Source: Deltaproteobacteria bacterium
Lineage (GTDB): Bacteria; UBA10199; JACPAL01
Assembly (NCBI GenBank): GCA_016180855.1
Contig: JACPAL010000015.1
Location: 102,596 to 166,595, forward strand
Direction: 5' to 3'
Length of the DNA stretch: 64,000 bases
Shown one piece after another: positions 7,672-16,608 of the stretch. A program made the position numbers and the translations under genes. The first letter of the stretch is position 1; every line of letters starts with the position of its first letter. The notes beneath the pieces were generated by a model. It saw only the letters and a list, made by a program, of their open reading frames with translations, made no database searches and had not been told where the DNA came from.

Positions 7672-8664
7672 ATGCGTGTTCTGATCACAGGCGGTGCCGG
7701 TTTTATCGGGTCTCATCTTGCGGAGAAATATCTCAGCAAGGGGGTCGAGGTCTACGCACTCGACAACTTCTCGACAGGACGACGGGAAAATCTGACCCCT
7801 CTGTTGTCGAACGAGCTTTTTCATCTGGTTGAGGGGAGTATTCTGGACCACTCCCTCATGGTGGAATTGGTCGGGACGTGTGATGTTGTCTTCCACATGG
7901 CCGCTGCGGTCGGCGTCCGGTATGTTCTGGAACACCCGCTTCTCTCGATCGAGACAAACATCAAGGGGACGGACATTGTGCTGGAACTTTGCAACAAGTT
8001 CCGTAAAAAGGTTGTCATCGCGTCGTCATCTGAGGTTTACGGCAAGCACACCACCGCGCCGCTTCGAGAGACGGAAAATATCATTTACGGCCCGCCGACG
8101 ACGTGGCGGTGGAGCTATGCCGCATCGAAGCTGATCGACGAATACAATGCGATTGCCTATTACCGGATGAAGAAGCTTCCGGTCATCATTGTCCGTCTTT
8201 TCAATACGGTCGGTCCGCGTCAGTGCAAGGAATACGGGATGGTGCTGCCCCGGTTCGTCGATCAGGCCCTCACGGGAAAACCGATCACGGTCTATGGGGA
8301 CGGCAGTCAGACGAGGACCTTTACCTATGTTCAGGATGTCGTGAAGGCGCTCGTAAAACTGATTGAGACTTCGAGGGCAATCGGTCAGGTGGTCAATGTT
8401 GGCGGCAATGAAGAGGTCTCTATCCTCAATCTGGCCAAGCGAGTTAAGGAAAAGACAAAGAGCCAATCGTCTATTGAGTTGGTCCCTTATGAAGTTGCCT
8501 ACGAAAAAGATTTTGAAGATATGGCGCGGCGTGTCCCTTCTGTGGAAAAATTGCAAAGTCTTATTGAATATGTTCCCGATACCCCACTCGATTCCATTCT
8601 CGAACACACAATTGCTGATTACAAGGTCCGGAACAGCAGCAAGCTGAAGGCCGACGCAGTCTGA
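7672..8664 (+). CDS. NAD-dependent sugar epimerase/dehydratase (extended SDR)
   Basis: This is a 330-residue extended short-chain dehydrogenase. It has MRVLITGGAGFIGSHLAEKY as the NAD-binding GxxGxxG loop, DNFSTGRREN after beta-2, and an active site with SSSEVYG followed by Y-x-x-x-K in SYAASKLIDEY. The run GPPTTWRWSYAASK resembles UDP-glucuronate decarboxylase and related epimerase/dehydratases. It probably interconverts or decarboxylates a nucleotide sugar for the polymer. A ribosome site (GGGAGGG) lies just before the ATG, 19 nt after the tandem glycosyltransferase. The exact substrate cannot be read from sequence alone. Confidence 0.88.
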   Translation: MRVLITGGAGFIGSHLAEKYLSKGVEVYALDNFSTGRRENLTPLLSNELFHLVEGSILDHSLMVELVGTCDVVFHMAAAVGVRYVLEHPLLSIETNIKGTDIVLELCNKFRKKVVIASSSEVYGKHTTAPLRETENIIYGPPTTWRWSYAASKLIDEYNAIAYYRMKKLPVIIVRLFNTVGPRQCKEYGMVLPRFVDQALTGKPITVYGDGSQTRTFTYVQDVVKALVKLIETSRAIGQVVNVGGNEEVSILNLAKRVKEKTKSQSSIELVPYEVAYEKDFEDMARRVPSVEKLQSLIEYVPDTPLDSILEHTIADYKVRNSSKLKADAV

Positions 8665-8675
8665 AGCGTCAACGA

Positions 8676-9833
8676 ATGCTCCTGAAAACAATCAAAATAA
8701 TTGTCATCAACATGATTCTTATTGTGGGCTTGTCCGAAGGGGTTTTACGGCTAGTTTGGGAGAATCCCTATCGCCTTCCTTCCAGGGATGTTTATCTTCA
8801 TCAACCCAATAGGCATCAGAAATTTCCGTCGATGCATGAAATCTACGATACGGCGGACGAACCGATTATTTTCAATACCTCTCGTTTGGGCTTTATTGAA
8901 AGCACCCGTACGCGAAATATTGATTTAAATAATCCAGTCGATTCCTACGCTCTTGCAGTAGGAGGCTCAACTACGGAATGCTCTTCGATCCAGGAAAACT
9001 TTCGTTGGCCTGACTTGCTGGACGTCGTGACTTTGAATTTTGGAAAAAGCCGTATGCATTCGATCCATTCTTACTATAATATTAAACATTTATTGGAGGG
9101 AGGACTTCGTCCCAAATATATATTCGTGATGGATGGGGTTAACAATTTGAGTCGCTATCTGAGGATGGGGCAGGAGTTGTTTAAGGTAGAAGATTTCGAG
9201 TACGTGATGTGGAACCCCTACATTGATTTCATTGCGCAGAATTTCTATCTGGCTACATTTGTGAGGGGTTTATTTCAGCCCGATATTTTGCAATCTTACC
9301 GACAAGAAGCCGAGCGTTCGAAGCAAAATAGTGCCATAAGCGAAACTGAATTTAATAAGTTTCTAAAAAATAATGAGGAACCGATGTTCAAGGCCTTCCT
9401 TGGTGTTTATAACGAACTGAATCAAGTGGCCAAGCAGTATGGGGCACAAATAATCATCCTGACACAGCCCCATTCTTATCGTTTGGACTACAGGCCACAA
9501 AGAAATTACGACTTTCGGACCTTTCCCATTATTGAAACCGGTGAAAATGCTGCTGTGGGGAAAAAAGAAAATCTGGTAAGGGACAATTTTATTGACGGCA
9601 GGCGAACAAACATTGAGCAAGCAGGACGGCTTATGGATGTTGTTAATCGCGTCACATTGCGTGTCGCAGAATCCCTTGATGTTCCGTATATTGATACAGC
9701 TTCATGTTTCGAACTGCAAGACGTGAGCGAACTTATCTATGATGAGGTGCACTTCTCAAAAAAAGGAAGCCAGTATTTTTCCTCATGTGTTAACCGGGTT
9801 TTAGAAGTTGGTTTAAGCGAGGCTCGCCGTTGA
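8676..9833 (+). CDS. SGNH-hydrolase-like, membrane-anchored protein (copy 1)
   Basis: The 385-residue protein has an N-terminal membrane anchor (about 3-24). The SGNH-type blocks are VGGSTTECSS (about 90-99, nucleophile Ser), MDGVNNLSR with the conserved Asn, and IYDEVHFSKKGSQYFS near the C-terminus with the Asp/His pair. Such proteins in polysaccharide clusters often act as O-acetyl transferases or esterases outside the membrane. It is a clear paralogue of the protein at 11537-12628; the two flank a B12-dependent-type radical SAM gene. Base composition looks more AT-rich here than in its neighbours. Confidence 0.75.
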   Translation: MLLKTIKIIVINMILIVGLSEGVLRLVWENPYRLPSRDVYLHQPNRHQKFPSMHEIYDTADEPIIFNTSRLGFIESTRTRNIDLNNPVDSYALAVGGSTTECSSIQENFRWPDLLDVVTLNFGKSRMHSIHSYYNIKHLLEGGLRPKYIFVMDGVNNLSRYLRMGQELFKVEDFEYVMWNPYIDFIAQNFYLATFVRGLFQPDILQSYRQEAERSKQNSAISETEFNKFLKNNEEPMFKAFLGVYNELNQVAKQYGAQIIILTQPHSYRLDYRPQRNYDFRTFPIIETGENAAVGKKENLVRDNFIDGRRTNIEQAGRLMDVVNRVTLRVAESLDVPYIDTASCFELQDVSELIYDEVHFSKKGSQYFSSCVNRVLEVGLSEARR

Positions 9834-9873
9834 TTTATAACGCTTGTCGTGTCAACCCGCTTAATTTAATTTT

Positions 9874-11526
9874 ATGAGCCACGTTACCCTGATACGTCCC
9901 GCGATGGTGGTGGTCCGGCTGATCCAGTCGCGATCGACCTGCCCTCCGATAGGGGTTGTCTATCTTGCCGCGAGCCTTAAAAAGGCAGGGCACCAGGTTC
10001 ATCTGATCGATGCGGTCGGGGAATCGATCCTTCAGATCCTTCCTTTCGACGGAGGGGATGAATACGGCCACTATAATTTCTTTCATGGGCTCACACTTGA
10101 CGAAACGGTCGATCGAGTCGATCCCAACACTGATTACATCGGTGTTTCCTGCATGTTCTCGATTGAGTGGCCCCTGGTTCGTGAGCTCCTGGTCAAATTG
10201 CGGAAGCGATTTCCGGACAAGCCAATCATCATCGGTGGAGAACATGTGACGGCGATGGCCGAATGGATCTTCAAGACACGGCCGGAAGTTGACTACGCAA
10301 TTCTCGGTGAAGGGGAGGGGCCGCTTGTCGCGTTGATTGCTGCCCTTGAGTCGGGGCAGCCGGCCGGGTCGGTTCCCGGTGTGGTGGCGAAACAGAATCC
10401 GAAGAAACCCCAACGAACGGGGTCGGTCGATCGGTATCTTTTTGATCTGAGGATCAGGGAGGTCGATGATATTCCGCTTCCGGACTGGGACTCGATTCCG
10501 ATCCTTCAATATCTGGACAACGGTTTCGGATACGGCACCGATCGCGGTCGCAATATGCCGATGTTGGCGACGCGCGGGTGTCCGTATCAATGCACCTTTT
10601 GCTCCAGCCCCCAGATGTGGAGCACCAAATGGCTAGCGAGAAAACCGGAACTGGTCCTCGACGAAATGGAGCTCTACCAGAAAAAGTACGGGGCCGAAAA
10701 CTTCAGCTTTTATGACCTTACGGCGATCGTCAAAAGGGACTGGATCATAGAATTCTGTCAGCTTGTCCTAAAAAGGGAACTTAAGTTTACCTGGCAACTC
10801 CCGAGTGGGACCCGTTCGGAGGCGATCGACGGAGAGGTGGCGGATCTGCTCTATCAGGCCGGCTGCCGCAGTATGAATTACGCCCCGGAAAGCGGATCTT
10901 CTCGAACCCTCCAAAGGATCAAGAAAAAGGTGAATCTGGAAAGCATGAAAAAATCGATGAGGGCCTGCGGAAAGAGAGGGCTTGTGATTAAGAGCAATAC
11001 GATCGTTGGATTCCCCGGAGAGACTCACCGGGATGTTTGGAAGACGATAAAGTGGCTCGCCGAGCTCGCGGTTCTCGGTGTCCACGAAGCGACACTGACA
11101 CAGTACATTCCCTACCCAGGGACCGAACTCTTTGATCAGTTGACCAAAGAGGGGAGAATCGAACGACCATTCTCGGATAGCTATTTTGCGATGTTGGCAA
11201 CCAAGGGAAATTTTTTGAGCAATATGTCCTGGTCGGAACATATCTCGCACAAGGCGGTGGCCCGGTACATCATGTTTTCGAATCTGCTCTTCATGTCCGT
11301 TAGCTCTCTTCTTCGCCCATGGCGTGTGGCACGCGCCGTAATCAATGTTGTCTTGAAGAGACCGGAAGAGAGCCGGCTAGAGGCAACCCTTCGAACGTTG
11401 TTTAGCGGCCGGATATTCCGGAATCTTTTCTCATCCCGGCGAAAAACCCCGTTCTTGATTTCGCGTCAACTCGCCCTGAAGGGTCATTCTATTCCGGGTA
11501 GCGATGACCTTCGTCGGGTCGCCTGA
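9874..11526 (+). CDS. B12-binding-domain radical SAM protein
   Basis: The 550-residue protein has an N-terminal cobalamin-binding-type Rossmann domain (about 1-170, with PPIGVVYLAASLKKAG and IIGGEHVTAM). A radical SAM core follows, with the cluster motif TRGCPYQCTFCSSP (CxxxCxxC, about 230-243). The C-terminal 100 residues are basic and partly hydrophobic. Enzymes of this architecture methylate or rearrange unactivated carbons in lipids, antibiotics and cofactors. Lying between two SGNH genes in a glycan cluster, it may modify a lipid carrier or a sugar, but the substrate is unknown. It starts 40 nt after the first SGNH gene and ends 10 nt before the second. Confidence 0.85.
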   Translation: MSHVTLIRPAMVVVRLIQSRSTCPPIGVVYLAASLKKAGHQVHLIDAVGESILQILPFDGGDEYGHYNFFHGLTLDETVDRVDPNTDYIGVSCMFSIEWPLVRELLVKLRKRFPDKPIIIGGEHVTAMAEWIFKTRPEVDYAILGEGEGPLVALIAALESGQPAGSVPGVVAKQNPKKPQRTGSVDRYLFDLRIREVDDIPLPDWDSIPILQYLDNGFGYGTDRGRNMPMLATRGCPYQCTFCSSPQMWSTKWLARKPELVLDEMELYQKKYGAENFSFYDLTAIVKRDWIIEFCQLVLKRELKFTWQLPSGTRSEAIDGEVADLLYQAGCRSMNYAPESGSSRTLQRIKKKVNLESMKKSMRACGKRGLVIKSNTIVGFPGETHRDVWKTIKWLAELAVLGVHEATLTQYIPYPGTELFDQLTKEGRIERPFSDSYFAMLATKGNFLSNMSWSEHISHKAVARYIMFSNLLFMSVSSLLRPWRVARAVINVVLKRPEESRLEATLRTLFSGRIFRNLFSSRRKTPFLISRQLALKGHSIPGSDDLRRVA

Positions 11527-11536
11527 GGATCGTTGA

Positions 11537-12628
11537 ATGCGCGTCGGCATCTCAAAAACGCTCAATATACTGCTTTTTCTTTTCCTGATGGTCGGGGGAA
11601 TAGAGATCACCCTTCGGATTTTCTGGGCGAACCCATACGTTCTGCTATTTCCTGATGCCTACATTCACCATCCGAACCTCCATCGTATATTTCGTCACCT
11701 TGATCGTGTTTATGAGGGAGCTCCTGACCCTGTTTATTTTAATACATCTTCTTTAGGATTCATTGAGAGTCGCTGGACACGCGAGTTGGATCGAGGGAAT
11801 TTATATGGGGCGGCATTCGGCGGTTCTACGACCGAATCGGCTACGGTTCAGGAAGACTCCCGGTGGACGGATCTGCTGAGTTTCCCGGTCCTCAATTATG
11901 GGCTGAGTCGGATGACTTCCGTTAATAACTACTTGGCCATGAAACATGTTCTGCAGGTTCAGGGGATGAAACCGAAAATCATATTCATGATGCAGGGGGT
12001 AAATGACGTGAGTGCCTTCCTGAGGCATGGGGTGTCTTTTTTTGACGTCGACCGGTATCGCCCTCTGATCAGGAACAAGGGGTACGATTTCATTGCCAAG
12101 AATGTATATAGCGCCGCCTTTCTATGGCGACTCTGGAAGCAGATGGACTATCATGGTTTTTACGCTCGCGAGAGCCGAAAATCACGATCTTATCCTGTGA
12201 TGACAGAAGAGGAATTTCAATCCCTCATCGAGAGGATGGAGACGCCTCTTTTAGCGGCGCTTCAAGGAGTATTCAATCGCATGCAGATTCTCGCTTCGAG
12301 CAACGAGGCTCGTCTTATCCTGATCACGGAACCAGACTCGTTTCGTTCGGACTATCACCCTTGGAGAGGGGATGATTTGCGAGCCTATCCTTTGCACCGG
12401 GGAAAAAGGTGCTCTGTGGAACAGGCGGGTCGCTTGATGGATCTCTACCGTAAGATATACCTCCAAGCGGCAACAAATTTAGATCTACAGTTCATCGACG
12501 TGGCGGGATGCTTCCAGGCAGTGGATGTGAGTCCGCTGATCTACGATTCCGTTCATTTAACGGAACGTGGGAGTCTTTTTTTCGCGAATTGCGTCGAGAA
12601 GGCTTTGCAGGCAAAGAAGATTCCATGA
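11537..12628 (+). CDS. SGNH-hydrolase-like, membrane-anchored protein (copy 2)
   Basis: The 363-residue paralogue of the protein at 8676-9833 has the same layout: an N-terminal membrane helix (about 8-30), FGGSTTESATVQEDSRWTDL with the nucleophile Ser, MQGVNDVSAFLRHG, and IYDSVHLTERGSLFFANC at the C-terminus. The two proteins align along their length but differ at many positions, so the duplication is not recent. Its TGA overlaps the ATG of a SxtJ-like remnant, and a DUF5989 microprotein follows. This matches the known SGNH/SxtJ/DUF5989 neighbourhood seen in many glycan and saxitoxin-type clusters. Confidence 0.75.
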   Translation: MRVGISKTLNILLFLFLMVGGIEITLRIFWANPYVLLFPDAYIHHPNLHRIFRHLDRVYEGAPDPVYFNTSSLGFIESRWTRELDRGNLYGAAFGGSTTESATVQEDSRWTDLLSFPVLNYGLSRMTSVNNYLAMKHVLQVQGMKPKIIFMMQGVNDVSAFLRHGVSFFDVDRYRPLIRNKGYDFIAKNVYSAAFLWRLWKQMDYHGFYARESRKSRSYPVMTEEEFQSLIERMETPLLAALQGVFNRMQILASSNEARLILITEPDSFRSDYHPWRGDDLRAYPLHRGKRCSVEQAGRLMDLYRKIYLQAATNLDLQFIDVAGCFQAVDVSPLIYDSVHLTERGSLFFANCVEKALQAKKIP

Positions 12629-12771
12629 CGACTCACATATCCTCGGCCTCTCTGCCTACGTTACGCGCCGAGGGGGCTTCGATCTTTTTCCCTTTCCATG
12701 CCGGTCAATCCTTCTACTGGATTCCACATCCCCCTTGCGATCCAAGAGAAAGCATGAAAAGGAGCTATTAA
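12625..12771 (+). pseudogene. SxtJ-family membrane protein, C-terminal remnant
   Basis: A 48-codon frame starts with an ATG overlapping the stop of the SGNH gene. Its last 21 residues, QSFYWIPHPPCDPRESMKRSY, resemble the conserved tail of SxtJ-family membrane proteins (pattern YWI..P....ESM+..), as I recall that family. The membrane helices that make up most of an SxtJ protein (about 130 residues) are absent. It sits exactly where SxtJ is expected, just upstream of DUF5989. I read it as a deleted sxtJ whose 3' end survives. A genuinely short coupled peptide is the alternative. Confidence 0.5.
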
Positions 12772-12774
12772 TTT

Positions 12775-12927
12775 ATGATCTGGTTTCTTCAAGAGCTTTG
12801 GGGTTTCCTTAAGTTTCGAAAGAAGTTTTGGCTCTTGCCGATCCTCCTTGCTCTCTTTTTGACGGGTAGTCTTTTGATCTTTACTCAAGGGTCGATCGTC
12901 GCGCCATTTATCTATACACTTTTCTAG
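12775..12927 (+). CDS. DUF5989-family 50-residue membrane microprotein
   Basis: This is a 50-residue protein. An amphipathic, aromatic start (WFLQELWGFLKF) leads into a basic-aromatic motif RKKFWLLP, one membrane helix (about 19-37), and the ending TQGSIVAPFIYTLF. The pattern (helix, RKKFWL, TM, QGS-xAPFIY-LF) is that of DUF5989, a microprotein usually encoded beside SxtJ, SGNH and carbamoyltransferase genes. A ribosome site AAGGAG lies about 10 nt before the ATG. Function is not known; a membrane partner of SxtJ is an attractive idea. Here it is intact although SxtJ is truncated and no carbamoyltransferase is present. Confidence 0.75.
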   Translation: MIWFLQELWGFLKFRKKFWLLPILLALFLTGSLLIFTQGSIVAPFIYTLF

Positions 12928-12942
12928 TTTAAGGCCTCCTCT

Positions 12943-13728
12943 ATGGAAGAAAGAAAACGGCAGGAAAGAGATTTTCATAACCTTGTTCGGGAAGAGAAGC
13001 TTAAAAATGATCCATCACGATATGATTATTTTTGGTCGAATCGTAAATTTTACTCCATTGCGGTCAAAAGTCGGGAGTTTGTGGAGCAATGGTTGAAACC
13101 ACGAATTCAGGGAAAGAAGGTCCTTGATTATTGCTCGGGCAACGGTCTCATGTCGATCTGGCTGGCAAAGAATGGGGCGGCGGAGACCTGTGGCATCGAT
13201 ATTTCAGACGTGTCGGTTGTTAATTCTCAAAAGGCTGTTGGCGCCGAAGGACTTCAGAATCGCTGTCGTTTTTCCGTCATGGACGGGGAGAAGATGACGT
13301 TTGAGGATGACAGCTTTGATCTGATTTATGAGCGGGGTGTCCTCCACCATCTGGATCTTGAAAAGGCCTATTCCGAGCTTTCGCGTACCCTCAAGCCGGA
13401 CGGGGCCTGTTTGTGTGTGGAGGCCTTGAAACATAATCCGGTCATGCAATGGTATCGCCGTAAAACGCCGCAGCTACGAACCTCTTGGGAAGTCGATCAT
13501 ATTCTGGGAAGAGACGAGATTGCATTGGCAAGGAAATTTTTTAATCACGTTGAAGTTCTGGGCTGTTTTTATCTCTTTGCCCTGCTGGCGGTCCCTTTCA
13601 GAAACACCCGATTTTTTAACCCTCTCCTCCGTTTTTTGGAAGCGGTCGATCATCTCGTTTTGCGCCTTCCCTGGATCAAATGGCAGGCGTGGCACGTGGT
13701 CTTTTCACTCGAGCAGCCAAGGAAATAA
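12943..13728 (+). CDS. Class I SAM-dependent methyltransferase
   Basis: The 261-residue protein has the Rossmann methyltransferase motifs: VLDYCSGNGLMSIWLAKNGA (about 59-78, motif I), GIDIS for the ribose-binding acid, DSFDLIYERGVLHHL (motif IV region) and a LKPDG turn. The last 60 residues contain hydrophobic stretches that may contact the membrane. The acceptor could be a sugar hydroxyl or an undecaprenyl-linked glycan; the sequence does not say. It lies 15 nt after the DUF5989 gene and 23 nt before wzx. Confidence 0.88.
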   Translation: MEERKRQERDFHNLVREEKLKNDPSRYDYFWSNRKFYSIAVKSREFVEQWLKPRIQGKKVLDYCSGNGLMSIWLAKNGAAETCGIDISDVSVVNSQKAVGAEGLQNRCRFSVMDGEKMTFEDDSFDLIYERGVLHHLDLEKAYSELSRTLKPDGACLCVEALKHNPVMQWYRRKTPQLRTSWEVDHILGRDEIALARKFFNHVEVLGCFYLFALLAVPFRNTRFFNPLLRFLEAVDHLVLRLPWIKWQAWHVVFSLEQPRK

Positions 13729-13751
13729 TTACAATTTAAGGTTCGATCCCC

Positions 13752-15245
13752 ATGATTTCGCCCCGTCGCATCCTGAAAAATACGACCTTCTTAACCGTTG
13801 CCTTCGTGACAAGGAAGGTCATTCATCTTGTCGCCTTTTCCCTGATCGCCCGATACACCGGCGTCCAGACAACAGGTCTTTATTTCTTGCTTCTTTCTTT
13901 TGCGGCTCTCTTTACCTCGCTGATGGATTTTGGTCTGACTCCGGCGATGATTCGTGAGGCTTCCAAGGCGCCGGAGCGGCTCCACGACTATCTTGGCAAC
14001 GTTCTTGGGTTGAAGGTTTTTCTCTGCGTCGCCGCGTCCGCTGCCGGTTTTGGCCTGATTCATCTTCTGGATTATCCGGATCTGACCCAGCGGCTCGTTT
14101 ATCTCACGACAATTTACATCGTCCTGGACTCGCTGGCGGATACCTTTTACGGCTGTCTCCGTGTCCATCACAGGATGGAGTTTGAGGCAAAGGGGATGGT
14201 GGTCTCTCATTTCCTGATCCTCCTGATCTCGTCTTTCGTTGTTTTTTTTCAACTGAATATCTACGGACTGGTTTTTGCCTTGATTATGGGCGGTCTTTAT
14301 AACCTGATCTATTCCCTGTTTTGTACCCTTCGCGTCTTACACCTGAAGTTGAATCTTTACTTCGACCATTCGGTTGTTAAACAACTTGTCTCCATCGCGA
14401 TACCGATTCTGGGAGCGGCGGCCTTCAGCAAACTCCTGTTCATTGATACCTTTCTTCTCTCTTATCTTACCGATGAAACCGTCTTAGGCTGGTTTAGCGT
14501 TCCTTCCACGCTTGTTCAGAGCTTCATGTTCATTCCGATGGCGGTGACCATGGCGATCTATCCGGCCTTGAGCTCATTCCATATCCATTCGCCCGAGCGG
14601 CTCATTGAGACCTTTGAACGTTCCGTTCAGATCCTGATGATATTTATTATCCCCGCAGCGATCGGCATGGCGGTTCTGGCGCCGGGGATCATCCGGTTTT
14701 TCTTCGGGATTAGTTATGGTCCATCTGTCCTTCCGTTTCGAATATTGACTTTCTCATTGATTCCGATTTTTTTCAATGGACCGATGAGCGTCCTGCTCGA
14801 TGCCTGCCATCGGCAGGTCAGCAATAGTTTCTTGATGGCTGTCGCCGCCATTCTTCATCTGGGATTGGCATTGACCTTCATCCCGAACTATCAGGCGGTC
14901 GGCATTGCATGGGCTGCCGTGTTCGGCCATACGGCATTTTTTGTCTTGGGAATTTTCGCGGTACGCGGGATTTTGGCAGGTGCCTTGAAGAGATGTCTTA
15001 CTGATATGGCCGTCATTTTTGTCGCAGCGGGTCTGATGGGACTAGCTGTTTTCGGCTTGAGGAACATCTTCCATTTTATTGTCCTGATTCCTGTCGGAAT
15101 TGCGGCTTATGCTGTTTTGTTTTTTCTGATCACTCGGCTGGCAAAAAGATATCTTGGCAGAAAAACATTCCATTTTATTGGATCACCATTTATGAGGATG
15201 CCCCCAAAAAAAGGTGAAGATCTGGTGGAATGCCGAACACCATGA
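13752..15245 (+). CDS. Wzx-type polysaccharide flippase
   Basis: The 497-residue, very hydrophobic protein has about 12-14 predicted membrane helices spread along its length, as in MOP-superfamily lipid-linked oligosaccharide flippases. The N-terminus (LKNTTFLTVAFVTRKVIHL) and the early GLTPAMIREASKAPERLHDYLG loop fit this family. It would flip undecaprenyl-linked repeat units to the periplasm. The 3' end overlaps the next polymerase-like gene by 16 nt. Together they form the Wzx/Wzy core of the cluster. Confidence 0.88.
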   Translation: MISPRRILKNTTFLTVAFVTRKVIHLVAFSLIARYTGVQTTGLYFLLLSFAALFTSLMDFGLTPAMIREASKAPERLHDYLGNVLGLKVFLCVAASAAGFGLIHLLDYPDLTQRLVYLTTIYIVLDSLADTFYGCLRVHHRMEFEAKGMVVSHFLILLISSFVVFFQLNIYGLVFALIMGGLYNLIYSLFCTLRVLHLKLNLYFDHSVVKQLVSIAIPILGAAAFSKLLFIDTFLLSYLTDETVLGWFSVPSTLVQSFMFIPMAVTMAIYPALSSFHIHSPERLIETFERSVQILMIFIIPAAIGMAVLAPGIIRFFFGISYGPSVLPFRILTFSLIPIFFNGPMSVLLDACHRQVSNSFLMAVAAILHLGLALTFIPNYQAVGIAWAAVFGHTAFFVLGIFAVRGILAGALKRCLTDMAVIFVAAGLMGLAVFGLRNIFHFIVLIPVGIAAYAVLFFLITRLAKRYLGRKTFHFIGSPFMRMPPKKGEDLVECRTP

Positions 15246-16567
15246 GATTGAGAAACGCAATGCCTTTGAGTCAACAGTCAATCGTCCTTCTTCTGGCCGC
15301 TGGAACGATGGTTCTTTGGCCCTATCCCTCTCCAATCCTGTCGCTGGGTTTCCGTCCCTTTGTTTTTGTCTTTATCCTCTTCTGTCTAGGGGCTTCTCTC
15401 CCGATCTTCCGGAATGCATCGCAGCTCATCGCAATCAAAAAGTTCGCACCATCGATTCTGTTTGTTGGCGTTCACTGGTTTTCCTGGTTTCTCATGCCGA
15501 ACTATGCGGCATTGTCTTTTACGGGATCGGTTTCGATCTACCTCGCGGCCTCCATCATCCTCGTTTTGGCGATAAAACGGCTTGATGACTATGCGCTTGT
15601 GATCAAGGTCATTCTCTACCTGTCGTCAATAAGTATGGCCGTGCTGATTTACAGACACCTTGTGAACTTCGATGTTTTCTATCTGGCTCCCCATTTCTCG
15701 TTTTCGGAACGGCGGGGCTATACAGACAGGAACGTCCTCTCTTTTTTTCTATTATTGTTTTTCCCGTTTGCCTATGCCCTTTTTACTCACCAGCGAAGGC
15801 TCGGACACCTTCTTCTCCTGGCGATCATCTCCTTTTCCGCTATCCTGACCTTTTCGAGGATGGCGCTTGTCGTCGTTCTGTTTTCCATTCTTATTTTTCC
15901 TTTCATGGGATCGATGAGAAAAAGGTATCTTGTTCAGTTAGGGACTCTTTTAGCTTCAGGGCTCATTCTTATTGGGGTCTTTCGTGTGAGTCCTTGGGAC
16001 GGCTATCTCAAATATCTCAAATGGAAGCGAACGACTATCATGGAGCAGGATCGCCGTAGTTCGCTAGCGGCATTGAAGTGGGGTTTTTCTCTGGAACGGG
16101 GAAGAGGCAGGTATCTCCTCATGGCGGCACAAGGTTTCCTGGAGAAACCGGTCCTGGGTCATGGCTTGGTGTCTTTTGGCAAGAACAATCCCGAGTTTTG
16201 CGCCCCTGAAGACCTGGAGTGTCAGAACTTTTATGGTCGGAGCAAACCTGTTCGACTTCCGAGAACGCACAATGACTACGTACAGATCCTCTTTGAGTTG
16301 GGGGTAGTCGGTTTTATTCCCTTACTTTGGCTGGTGTTGGACATCTTGCGGCGGCTTTGGCGCTCCAAAGAGAGAGTCCCTCGGCAATATCAGTGGCTCT
16401 GGGATGGACAATGCGGTGCGGTTGCAGCCCTATTCCTCAGTCTTTTCTTCAATAATGCCTATGAGGCATGGCCGTTTTGGTTTATTGTGGCAGGCTGCTA
16501 TATTGTTGCCGAAACCAGTTCGAAATGGGGTGAGGCAGCCGTTTCAGCGCCAACGAACGAAAGATGA
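15230..16567 (+). CDS. O-antigen polymerase/ligase-like protein (Wzy/WaaL)
   Basis: The 445-residue protein has around ten membrane helices. A large loop near residues 300-345 holds GFLEKPVLGHGLVSFGKNN and RTHNDYVQILFELGVVGFIP; this GxG ... H-N-x-y-x-x-x-x-x-E-x-G pattern is typical of the O-antigen ligase/polymerase superfamily. Given the adjacent wzx it is likely the Wzy polymerase. The start is uncertain: ATGs at 15230, 15242 and 15260 are all in frame. The first overlaps the wzx end by 16 nt, and the last gives nearly no overlap. Confidence 0.85.
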   Translation: MPNTMRLRNAMPLSQQSIVLLLAAGTMVLWPYPSPILSLGFRPFVFVFILFCLGASLPIFRNASQLIAIKKFAPSILFVGVHWFSWFLMPNYAALSFTGSVSIYLAASIILVLAIKRLDDYALVIKVILYLSSISMAVLIYRHLVNFDVFYLAPHFSFSERRGYTDRNVLSFFLLLFFPFAYALFTHQRRLGHLLLLAIISFSAILTFSRMALVVVLFSILIFPFMGSMRKRYLVQLGTLLASGLILIGVFRVSPWDGYLKYLKWKRTTIMEQDRRSSLAALKWGFSLERGRGRYLLMAAQGFLEKPVLGHGLVSFGKNNPEFCAPEDLECQNFYGRSKPVRLPRTHNDYVQILFELGVVGFIPLLWLVLDILRRLWRSKERVPRQYQWLWDGQCGAVAALFLSLFFNNAYEAWPFWFIVAGCYIVAETSSKWGEAAVSAPTNER

Positions 16568-16608
16568 AAGAAATTGCGGTGACCAACTTTATCTGATAAT
16601 TACCTGGC

